DNA of 5,663 nucleotides. Source: an uncultured Eubacteriaceae bacterium. Its GTDB lineage: Bacteria > Bacillota > Clostridia > Eubacteriales > Eubacteriaceae. Where the stretch lies: NCBI GenBank assembly GCA_947625175.1, contig CANQNI010000107.1, forward strand, positions 1 through 5,663. The letters are read 5' to 3'. Under the pieces are notes generated by a model, which made no database searches, was not told the origin of the DNA, and saw only the letters and a list, made by a program, of their open reading frames with translations. Positions 1 to 5,663 of the stretch are shown here, one piece after another. Positions within the stretch are counted from its first letter, which is position 1; the number at the start of each line of letters is the position of its first letter. Both the position numbers and the translations under genes were made by a program.

Positions 1-45
1 CTAAAGGAAGTGGGTTTCCGCGCCAGAAATTTCTATGAATATTAA
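1..45 (+). CDS. C-terminal end of an unidentified upstream gene (partial)
   Basis: Reading from base 1 gives a short open stretch, LKEVGFRARNFYEY, ending at TAA (43-45). The stop abuts the stem of the terminator that follows, which is the usual place for a gene end. The other two forward frames stop at 35-37 (TGA) and at 2-4 then 58-60 (TAA, inside the terminator hairpin), so this frame is the best but not the only choice. The stretch is visibly more GC-rich than the rest of the window. A Leu-Lys-x-Val-Gly-Phe pattern near a C-terminus occurs in several unrelated families, such as small-molecule methyltransferases and acetyltransferases. Fourteen residues do not allow an assignment. Confidence 0.45.
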   Translation, partial: LKEVGFRARNFYEY

Positions 46-85
46 AGTACAGTTCTTTTAAAAGAGAATTGTACTTTTTATTTTT
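44..85 (+). terminator. Rho-independent terminator of the upstream gene
   Basis: AAAGTACA (44-51) pairs perfectly with TGTACTTT (70-77). The stem continues inward through 52-58 against 63-69, with two G-U pairs, leaving a loop of about four bases at 59-62. The stem is therefore about 15 base pairs. It is followed by a T-rich tail, TTTTTATTTTT (75-85). The first bases of the stem overlap the TAA at 43-45. This separates the upstream gene from the ftsK unit. Confidence 0.85.
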
Positions 86-132
86 GTACAAAGATTTTGG
101 TTTTTATATTATTTTTTAATAAAACTAATTAA

Positions 133-138
133 TATAAT
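133..138 (+). promoter_or_regulatory. Candidate -10 box for the ftsK operon
   Basis: A perfect TATAAT lies 28 bases before the ftsK ATG. Initiation about 7 bases downstream would give a leader of roughly 20-25 bases containing the Shine-Dalgarno, which is plausible. No convincing TTGACA-like -35 sits 16-18 bases upstream: the region is T/A-rich only, and TTGGTT at 97-102 is too far away. In DNA this AT-rich a TATAAT can arise by chance. The position after a terminator and before the first gene of a unit is the main support. Confidence 0.4.
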
Positions 139-156
139 TGATAGAACATAAAATTT

Positions 157-161
157 GGAGG
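157..161 (+). promoter_or_regulatory. Ribosome binding site fixing the ftsK start
   Basis: GGAGG ends 5 bases before ATG 167-169. An in-frame TTG at 155-157 lies upstream but overlaps this site, so it cannot use it. The ATG is therefore the start. Confidence 0.9.
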
Positions 162-166
162 ATACA

Positions 167-2551
167 ATGGCAGTAAAAAAGACTGTCAAAACAACACGAA
201 AAGCTAAAAATGCACGTGTTAAAGGTTATAAGACACAAGAAAGTACTCCTGAACAGGATAAACAACGCTGGATTGAAGGGATCGCTTTTATTTTAATCGG
301 AATATATTGTTACTATGCTTTTATTACTGCTACTCCTACTTTAATAGATAGAGTAATAGGAAAGTATATTTTGATGTATTTATTTGGGAATGCTGCTCCT
401 GTACTTTGTATTTTATTAATAATTTCAGGAATACTGTTCTTAATGAATAAATTTCATCAATATAAGGAATCAATTACTTATTGCATTTTAATCTCTTTAA
501 ATTTCATGGTTATTTTAAGTGCTTTTATTCCGCATTTAACTGAGAATTATAAAGTAATTGATCTTTTTTCTTTAGCTACTTATGGAGGTTATGGAGGAAT
601 AATCGGAACTTTAATTGCTTTTCTTTTAAACACTTTAATTAGTATTTATGGAACTTTATTAGTCTGCGTTATTTTATCAATAGTAGAAATCGGTTTGATA
701 ATAAAAAATATCTTTCCTAATTTATTATTTCAAATGCAAAAAGAAGAGTTTGGCTTAGTACATTTAAAGAATAAGTATCTCGATTTAAAAGATGATATTA
801 ATCAGAGAAAAGAAAAGTTAAAGCGTGAAAAAGCGAAACAACTCAAAGAAGATGAATCTTTAGATATTAATCTTAATTTAGACGATTCCGAAACTTATGA
901 AATTGATGATTCTGTAAATTTAAAGGATAAAGGAGACAATCAGCCCGAACTGTTTGATGAAGATTTTTTTGAATCTGAGGAGTTTTTTATTCCAGAAGAA
1001 AATGAGAATTATGAGAGTAATAACCCCTTAGATGAATACATTGTTTCAAATCTCAATCAATCTAACTTTACTCCTGATCCACAAGAGACAAAAGTTATTG
1101 AAAAAAAAAATAGTAAAAATGAAATAGATACCTATAATTTTCCTTCTATAGAATTACTTAATAAAGCGAATAACAAATCGCGAATTGATGAGAAGGAAAT
1201 TAAACATAATGCTCAGAAAATAAAAGAGACTTTAGATAATTTTAAAATTGAAGCTAAAATTAGGAATTTTGAAAAAGGTCCATCAATTACACGGTATGAA
1301 GTTAAACCAGCTCCAGGAGTTAAAGTAAGTAAAATCGTTAATTTAGCAGATGATTTAGCCTTAGCATTAGCAACATCTGATATTAGAATTGAAGCTCCTA
1401 TTCCAGGAAAAGATGCCATTGGAATAGAAGTTCCCAATAAACATAGTGATATTGTTCCTATTCGAGATATTATCGAGGATGATAACTTTATTAATTCTAA
1501 ATTTGATCTACCTTTTACAGTTGGTAAAACTTTATCTGGACATAATATTGTAGGTGATATAGCTTCAATGCCTCATCTATTAATAGCTGGATCTACTGGT
1601 TCTGGAAAATCAGTTTGTATTAATTCAATTTTAATCAGTCTTTTATATCATGAAAAACCAGAAGACTTAAAATTAATCTTAATTGATCCTAAAATGGTTG
1701 AATTAAGTCATTATAATAAAATTCCGCATTTATTAGTTCCAGTTGTTACTGAACCTAAGCAGGCAGAAGGTGCTTTAAACTGGGCTTTAAAAGAAATGGA
1801 GGATCGTTATAATCTCTTTAAAGAATCTGGAGTAAGAGATTTAGATACTTATAACCAACTTATGATTCAAAGTGGATCTGAAAAATTACCTCGAATAGTT
1901 ATTGTTATTGATGAGTTAGCTGATTTAATGATGAACTCACCTAAAGAAGTTGAAGCTGCTATTTGTCGGATAGCTCAGAAAGCTCGAGCCTGCGGAATTC
2001 ATTTAATTATTGCTACTCAAAGACCTTCTGTTGATGTTATAACCGGTTTGATTAAATCAAATATTCCTTCAAGAATTGCTTTTGCTGTAGCTTCTAATAC
2101 TGATTCTAGAACAATTTTAGATACCGCAGGAGCCGAAAAATTACTAGGTAAAGGTGATATGCTTTATAAACCAGTTGGATTATCAAAACCACTTAGAATT
2201 CAATGTTGTTACGTTTCTGATCATGAAATAAACAATGTTATTGAAGCAGTAAAACTCGAAGAAGAAGTTGAATATAGTGAAGAAATAGAAGAATCCATTC
2301 AACACCATGTCCGAGAAAAGGAATTAAAAGAAACAACAAAGCAAAGAGATAAATTATATGATCAAGCTATAGAAGTTGCTTTTATGAATAAACAAATTTC
2401 AACTTCAATGTTACAAAGACGTTTAGGAATTGGTTATGCCCGTGCCGGTAGAATTATTGATACCTTAGAAATGGATGGAATAATTTCTGGACCAAATGGA
2501 AGTAAACCAAGGAAATTATTAATATCGGAACAGGAATATAAAGCTTCTTAA
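167..2551 (+). CDS. ftsK: DNA translocase FtsK/SpoIIIE
   Basis: This is a membrane-anchored ATP-driven motor that pumps double-stranded DNA through the closing division or sporulation septum. The protein is 794 residues, close to Bacillus SpoIIIE in length. A basic N-terminus (1-35) precedes the hydrophobic segments at about 37-56, 68-93, 103-121 and 142-180, as in the usual four-helix anchor. A charged, then acidic, linker runs from about 195 to 325. The motor follows: an alpha domain at about 325-437, then the RecA-like beta domain with Walker A GSTGSGKS (475-482, Lys481) and Walker B VIVIDE (Asp582, Glu583). The conserved ATQRPSVDVITG block comes after it. A winged-helix gamma domain (about 730-790, containing RRLGIGYARAGR) reads orienting sequences on the chromosome in this family. 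The start is ATG 167, set by GGAGG; an upstream TTG would add four residues and overlap that site. It is the first gene of the unit, 14 bases ahead of rimO. Whether it serves vegetative division, sporulation or both cannot be told from sequence. Confidence 0.96.
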   Translation: MAVKKTVKTTRKAKNARVKGYKTQESTPEQDKQRWIEGIAFILIGIYCYYAFITATPTLIDRVIGKYILMYLFGNAAPVLCILLIISGILFLMNKFHQYKESITYCILISLNFMVILSAFIPHLTENYKVIDLFSLATYGGYGGIIGTLIAFLLNTLISIYGTLLVCVILSIVEIGLIIKNIFPNLLFQMQKEEFGLVHLKNKYLDLKDDINQRKEKLKREKAKQLKEDESLDINLNLDDSETYEIDDSVNLKDKGDNQPELFDEDFFESEEFFIPEENENYESNNPLDEYIVSNLNQSNFTPDPQETKVIEKKNSKNEIDTYNFPSIELLNKANNKSRIDEKEIKHNAQKIKETLDNFKIEAKIRNFEKGPSITRYEVKPAPGVKVSKIVNLADDLALALATSDIRIEAPIPGKDAIGIEVPNKHSDIVPIRDIIEDDNFINSKFDLPFTVGKTLSGHNIVGDIASMPHLLIAGSTGSGKSVCINSILISLLYHEKPEDLKLILIDPKMVELSHYNKIPHLLVPVVTEPKQAEGALNWALKEMEDRYNLFKESGVRDLDTYNQLMIQSGSEKLPRIVIVIDELADLMMNSPKEVEAAICRIAQKARACGIHLIIATQRPSVDVITGLIKSNIPSRIAFAVASNTDSRTILDTAGAEKLLGKGDMLYKPVGLSKPLRIQCCYVSDHEINNVIEAVKLEEEVEYSEEIEESIQHHVREKELKETTKQRDKLYDQAIEVAFMNKQISTSMLQRRLGIGYARAGRIIDTLEMDGIISGPNGSKPRKLLISEQEYKAS
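1101..1110 (+). other. A10 homopolymer inside the ftsK linker
   Basis: Ten consecutive A residues encode part of Glu-Lys-Lys-Asn (residues 312-315) in the non-conserved linker just before the motor domain. One extra A would place TAG directly after the tract (the bases at 1111-1113). One A fewer would reach the TAG at 1125-1127. Either slip would end the protein at about residue 315, after the membrane domain and before the motor. The tract is visible; any slippage is inference. Confidence 0.9.
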
Positions 2552-2554
2552 AGA

Positions 2555-2560
2555 AAAGGA
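2555..2560 (+). promoter_or_regulatory. Ribosome binding site supporting the rimO TTG start
   Basis: AAAGGA lies 5 bases before the TTG at 2566-2568, between the ftsK stop and rimO. It supports TTG initiation over the next in-frame ATG at 2587, which has no comparable site and would remove the first strand of the protein. Confidence 0.75.
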
Positions 2561-2565
2561 TTGGT

Positions 2566-3852
2566 TTGGATATAAAAACTGTTTATATGTTATCACTTGG
2601 ATGTGATAAGAATACCGTTGACGCTCAGTTTATCCTAGGTGATTTAGTTAGTGCTGGACTTTCGGTTACAGATAATATAGAAGATGCGGATTTAGTAATA
2701 GTAAATACTTGTTCTTTTATTGAGGAAGCCAGAAAGGAATCAATAGAAGCAATTTTTGATTGTATTAATCAAAAGAAGGAAGAAGCTACTATTATTGTAA
2801 CAGGATGTCTTGCTCAACAGTATAAAGATGAATTAATTGAAGAGATTCCTGAAATAGATGGTTTCTTTAAACTTAATGAACAGAATGAGATTCTAAATTT
2901 TCTGAATCTAAAGCAAAATTCTCTTCCAAATCGTTATATTTCAGGACAACCTACTGCATATTTAAAAATTTCAGAAGGATGTAACAGAAATTGTACTTAT
3001 TGTTCTATTCCTTTAATTAGAGGAAAACATAAAAGTATTTTACCTGAGATTTTATTTAAACAGGCTCAAACTTTAGAAGATAATGGAGTTAAAGAATTAA
3101 TATTAGTTGCTCAGGATTTAACTCAATATGGAACAGATTTAGATAATAATATTAATTTTAACTATCTATTGAATGAATTAGCATCTAGATTTAATTTTAA
3201 GTGGATAAGATTACTTTATCTTTATCCGGAAGGAATTAATAATGAATTAATTCAAATAATTAAAAGTCATAGTAATATAATTCCTTATTTCGATATTCCA
3301 ATACAACATACTGTAGATCGGATTTTAAAGAAAATGAACCGGTTTATTACAAAAGATCAAATAAAAGATTTAGTTAAAAAATTAAGAGAAGAATTTAATA
3401 ATTCAGTCATTAGAAGTACTGTTATTGTTGGATTTCCAACAGAAACAGAAGAAGAGTTTGAAGAATTAAAAAGAGATTTACAAGAACTAAAATTTGATCG
3501 TCTAGGTGCATTTTCCTATTCTCGTGAAGAAAAAACAAAAGCTTATGAAATGCAGCCACAGATTAATGAAAATATTAAAATTAAAAGAGTAAATGAAATA
3601 AATCAAATTCAAAATGAACTAATGTCTCAAAGAAATCAGGAATTTATAAATAATACTTATGATTGTTTAATTGAGGAAGAAATTGATAAGAATAATTATA
3701 TTGGAAGGATATATTCGGATGCTCCTGATATAGATAGTATTACTTATATTAATTCTTCGAAAGAACTAGCTGTAGGAACATTTGTACCTGTTAAAATTAG
3801 AGAGACTTTAAATTATGATCTTTTAGGTGATTTAGATGAATTTGCCAAATAA
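2566..3852 (+). CDS. rimO: Ribosomal protein S12 methylthiotransferase RimO
   Basis: RimO is a radical-SAM enzyme that adds a methylthio group to a conserved aspartate of ribosomal protein S12, using two iron-sulfur clusters. The 428-residue protein has the three family parts in order. The N-terminal UPF0004 domain carries its cluster cysteines at Cys13 (SLGCDKN), Cys49 (NTCSF) and Cys81 (TGCLAQ). The radical-SAM core carries CNRNCTYC (Cys139, Cys143, Cys146) in the context EGCNRNCTYCSIPLIRG. The C-terminal TRAM domain spans about 364-426. The motifs SLGCDKN, FDIPIQH and AFSYSREE favour RimO over its tRNA-modifying relative MiaB. The start is TTG: it gives the expected short leader before SLGCDKN and has AAAGGA upstream. 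The gene follows ftsK by 14 bases, and its last 17 bases overlap pgsA in another frame. All key cysteines are present and nothing looks damaged. Confidence 0.95.
   Translation: MDIKTVYMLSLGCDKNTVDAQFILGDLVSAGLSVTDNIEDADLVIVNTCSFIEEARKESIEAIFDCINQKKEEATIIVTGCLAQQYKDELIEEIPEIDGFFKLNEQNEILNFLNLKQNSLPNRYISGQPTAYLKISEGCNRNCTYCSIPLIRGKHKSILPEILFKQAQTLEDNGVKELILVAQDLTQYGTDLDNNINFNYLLNELASRFNFKWIRLLYLYPEGINNELIQIIKSHSNIIPYFDIPIQHTVDRILKKMNRFITKDQIKDLVKKLREEFNNSVIRSTVIVGFPTETEEEFEELKRDLQELKFDRLGAFSYSREEKTKAYEMQPQINENIKIKRVNEINQIQNELMSQRNQEFINNTYDCLIEEEIDKNNYIGRIYSDAPDIDSITYINSSKELAVGTFVPVKIRETLNYDLLGDLDEFAK
3825..3830 (+). promoter_or_regulatory. Ribosome binding site for pgsA inside rimO
   Basis: AGGTGA lies within the final codons of rimO, 5 bases before the pgsA ATG at 3836. 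It supports the 17-base gene overlap as real rather than a mis-chosen start. Confidence 0.75.
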
Positions 3853-4387
3853 ATTAACAATGGTTCGTATGTTGTTAATACCATTTTTTTTAATTTGTTT
3901 TGAAATAGATTTTCCAGGTCATGCTTTAACTGCTTTTGTAATTTTTGTAGTAGCTTCTTTAACTGATTTTACTGATGGTTATTTAGCACGCAAAGATAAT
4001 CTAATAACTGATTTTGGAAAATTTATGGATCCTTTAGCAGATAAATTATTAACAGCATCAGCATTTGTATGTTTAACCAGTATTGGTTTTATTCCTGCAT
4101 GGGTAGTGGTTATTATTTTAGCTCGCGAATTTGCCATTACTGGTCTTCGAACCTTAGCTGCTTCGGATGGAATTGTATTAGCTGCTGGAATATGGGGAAA
4201 AGCGAAAACTGTATCTCAAATGGTTGCTATTATTCTATTATTATTATATTTAATTCCACAGTTACGTTTTCCGGCTCTTTGGATGGTTGGTCAGATTACT
4301 GTTTATATTGCTACAGCCTTAACACTTTGGTCAGGAATTGATTATTTTATTATAAATAAAGATCTATTTAAAAATATGACAATGTAA
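3836..4387 (+). CDS. pgsA: CDP-diacylglycerol-glycerol-3-phosphate 3-phosphatidyltransferase
   Basis: PgsA is an integral membrane enzyme that joins CDP-diacylglycerol and glycerol-3-phosphate to give phosphatidylglycerol phosphate and CMP, the committed step to phosphatidylglycerol and cardiolipin. The 183-residue length is normal for the family. The CDP-alcohol phosphotransferase signature is complete: Asp44, Asp47-Gly48, Ala51-Arg52, Gly61, Asp65 and Asp69, with the acidic residues binding the metal ion and substrate. The N-terminus MNLPNKLTMVRMLLIPFF is typical of PgsA rather than of phosphatidylserine synthase. Hydrophobic segments lie at about 12-24, 29-42, 71-97, 127-141 and 147-172, fitting a multi-helix membrane protein. 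It starts inside the end of rimO (17-base overlap) with AGGTGA upstream, so its translation may be coupled to that of rimO. It stops 2 bases before the first possible cinA ATG. Confidence 0.95.
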   Translation: MNLPNKLTMVRMLLIPFFLICFEIDFPGHALTAFVIFVVASLTDFTDGYLARKDNLITDFGKFMDPLADKLLTASAFVCLTSIGFIPAWVVVIILAREFAITGLRTLAASDGIVLAAGIWGKAKTVSQMVAIILLLLYLIPQLRFPALWMVGQITVYIATALTLWSGIDYFIINKDLFKNMTM

Positions 4388-4389
4388 AA

Positions 4390-5622
4390 ATGGTTCAATC
4401 AATGAATTGTGAAATAATTAATGTCGGTACTGAATTATTAACTGGAGCTATCTTAAATACTAATAGTCAATTTCTTTCTTCCGAATTATCTAATATTGGA
4501 ATTAATGTTCATAATATCTCAGTTGTTGGTGATAATCCAAAAAGACTTCAATTAGTATTAGAAAATGCTCTTAATAACAATGATATAATAATTTTAACTG
4601 GTGGTTTAGGTCCAACAGGAGACGATTTAACAAAAGAAGTAGTTTCAAAAGTTTTTGGAAAAAAATTAGTATTGGATAATACTGAAAAAGAACATCTTCA
4701 AAATTGGTTTAATAAACGGAATATTCCATTTACTAAGAATAATCTTAAACAGGCTTATTTACCTGAAGACAGTATTAAAATTGAAAATCCAAATGGAACA
4801 GCTCCTGGAGTTTATCTTCATGAAGATGGAAAGTATATTTTTTTATTACCTGGACCTCCTGGAGAATTAAAAGAATTATATTTTAATTTTGTTCAACCTA
4901 CTTTAAAATCTTTTAACAATCAAAAGGTTGAATCACGTTTTTATAATATAACTGGTTTAGGCGAATCTTTAGTTGAAGACAAATTAAAAGATTTAGTGGA
5001 AAATCAGAAAAATCCTACTATTGCTACTTATGCTAATCTTGGTGAAATATTAGTTCGACTTACAGCAAATGGTCCAGATGCTGAAAAACTCCTTGATGAA
5101 AAAGAAAAGATAATTAAAGAAAGATTAGGAAAGTATATCTTTTCTTATTCTAATAATTCTTTAGTTAACACTATTGGAAATTGTTTAATAGAAAGAAATT
5201 TAACACTTTCTTCAGCAGAATCCTGTACGGGTGGAATGATAGGAGAACAATTAACAGCAATTCCTGGAATATCACAAGCCTATTTATTAGGTCTTATCAC
5301 TTATTCAAATGAAGCTAAGATCAAAGTATTAAATGTTAATAAAAAGACTTTAGAAAAATATGGAGCTGTTAGTGAAGAAACCTGTTGGGAAATGTGTACA
5401 AATGTTCGAAAAATATTAGGTACTGATTTCGGAATTGCTACAACAGGAATAGCTGGTCCTGATGGAGGAACTCCCGAAAAACCAGTAGGATTAGTCTATA
5501 CTGGATTAGCAACTAAAGATACTGTTAAAATAAAACGAAATTTATTTTATGGAAATAGAGATACTGTAAGAAAACGCACCTGTAATGTGATTTTTCAAAT
5601 GTTAAGAGAAGAACTCTTTTAG
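4390..5622 (+). CDS. cinA: CinA-family protein: MoCF-like domain plus NMN amidohydrolase domain
   Basis: The protein is 410 residues, the normal two-domain CinA size. The N-terminal molybdopterin-binding-like (MoCF/COG1058) domain covers about 1-170, with GTELLTG (13-19), LTGGLGPTGDD (69-79), NGTAPG (135-140) and LLPGPPGEL (152-160). A middle region follows at about 175-250. The C-terminal CinA/PncC domain (about 255-408) has AESCTGGMIGEQLT (276-289), ITYSNEAK (303-310), GAVSEE (325-330) and TTGIAGPDGGTPEKPVG (351-367). In characterised relatives the C-terminal domain deamidates nicotinamide mononucleotide in NAD salvage, and the N-terminal domain can act as an ADP-ribose pyrophosphatase. The name comes from competence induction in streptococci. 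Specific activity here is inferred. The start is uncertain: ATG 4390 is 2 bases past the pgsA stop, while ATG 4402 would give the more typical N-terminus MNCEIINVGTELL. Neither has a Shine-Dalgarno, which suggests coupling to pgsA translation. The next gene begins 8 bases after the stop. Confidence 0.93.
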   Translation: MVQSMNCEIINVGTELLTGAILNTNSQFLSSELSNIGINVHNISVVGDNPKRLQLVLENALNNNDIIILTGGLGPTGDDLTKEVVSKVFGKKLVLDNTEKEHLQNWFNKRNIPFTKNNLKQAYLPEDSIKIENPNGTAPGVYLHEDGKYIFLLPGPPGELKELYFNFVQPTLKSFNNQKVESRFYNITGLGESLVEDKLKDLVENQKNPTIATYANLGEILVRLTANGPDAEKLLDEKEKIIKERLGKYIFSYSNNSLVNTIGNCLIERNLTLSSAESCTGGMIGEQLTAIPGISQAYLLGLITYSNEAKIKVLNVNKKTLEKYGAVSEETCWEMCTNVRKILGTDFGIATTGIAGPDGGTPEKPVGLVYTGLATKDTVKIKRNLFYGNRDTVRKRTCNVIFQMLREELF

Positions 5623-5625
5623 GAG
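5621..5625 (+). promoter_or_regulatory. Ribosome binding site for the gene at the right edge
   Basis: AGGAG overlaps the TAG stop of cinA (5620-5622) and ends 5 bases before ATG 5631. This strong site is good evidence that a gene starts there. Confidence 0.85.
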
Positions 5626-5630
5626 ACTAA

Positions 5631-5663
5631 ATGGCTAGAGCAAAAAAAACTAAAAAAGCTGAC
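5631..5663 (+). CDS. Start of the next gene (partial, possibly recA by gene order)
   Basis: ATG at 5631 follows AGGAG and opens a frame that runs off the window: MARAKKTKKAD, eleven residues, strongly basic. The gene lies 8 bases after cinA with no terminator between, so it belongs to the same transcription unit. In many Firmicutes the gene after cinA in this order is recA, and a short Lys-rich leader before the RecA core would fit. The visible residues contain no diagnostic motif, so recA rests on context only. Any protein with a basic N-terminus is possible. Confidence 0.8.
   Translation, partial: MARAKKTKKAD

Noticed and set aside
97..138. TTGGTT (97-102) as the -35 partner of TATAAT (133-138)
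   Set aside because: The spacer would be 30 bases, far from the 16-18 expected for a housekeeping sigma factor promoter.
155..166. TTG at 155 as the ftsK start, adding four residues (MEDT)
   Set aside because: The TTG overlaps the GGAGG ribosome site that is correctly spaced for ATG 167, and no other ribosome site lies upstream of it.
1213..1437. 74-residue open frame on the minus strand
   Set aside because: It lies wholly opposite the conserved ftsK alpha/beta motor region, has no ribosome site I can see and no recognisable domain. It is a shadow of the real gene.
3884..3891. T8 run near the start of pgsA as a slippage or frameshift site
   Set aside because: The run encodes the expected Phe-Phe-Leu of the first membrane helix, the frame is intact to a normal stop, and eight T in AT-rich hydrophobic coding sequence is unremarkable.
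4069..4341. 90-residue open frame on the + strand inside pgsA
   Set aside because: The translation is a Cys/Trp/Tyr/Ser-rich string typical of an out-of-frame reading of a membrane protein. pgsA has the complete catalytic signature in the other frame.
1..5663. Mobile element, CRISPR array, tRNA or rRNA, defence or toxin-antitoxin system
   Set aside because: Outside the short leader the window is filled by intact conserved housekeeping genes. I saw no direct repeat array, no transposase or integrase motif and no cloverleaf-like segment.

Overview
The window is a compact, strongly AT-rich piece of chromosome. Every recognisable gene lies on the + strand. The proteins are rich in Lys, Asn, Ile and Glu, the ribosome binding sites are purine-rich, and one start codon is TTG. 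Together with the gene order ftsK/spoIIIE - rimO - pgsA - cinA - (next gene), this points to a low-GC Firmicute (Bacillota) of the clostridial or halanaerobial kind. The sequence alone does not give a genus.

Layout. Bases 1-45 hold what is probably the last few codons of an upstream gene. A strong intrinsic terminator (about 44-85) follows at once. Bases 86-166 are a short AT-rich intergenic region with a candidate -10 box and a clear Shine-Dalgarno. From 167 to the right edge the genes form one tight unit with no internal terminator: a SpoIIIE/FtsK-type DNA translocase (167-2551), the ribosomal protein S12 methylthiotransferase RimO (2566-3852), CDP-diacylglycerol-glycerol-3-phosphate 3-phosphatidyltransferase PgsA (3836-4387, overlapping rimO by 17 bases), and a CinA-family protein (4390-5622, 2 bases after pgsA). 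The first 11 codons of another gene (5631-5663) follow, with their own AGGAG site. In related genomes recA often sits there, but 11 residues cannot prove it.

The genes are housekeeping functions that tend to travel together in Firmicutes: chromosome pumping through a septum, modification of ribosomal protein S12, the committed step of phosphatidylglycerol synthesis, and a pyridine-nucleotide salvage/competence-associated protein. They do not form one pathway. Their linkage looks like co-transcription, and the pgsA/rimO overlap and the pgsA-cinA junction suggest translational coupling.

I looked for something undescribed on both strands and did not find a new system. What merits a second look is small: an A10 tract in the ftsK linker whose slippage would give a motor-less membrane protein, the cinA start without a Shine-Dalgarno, a repeated TGTAC word around the leading terminator, and the unassigned upstream C-terminus.
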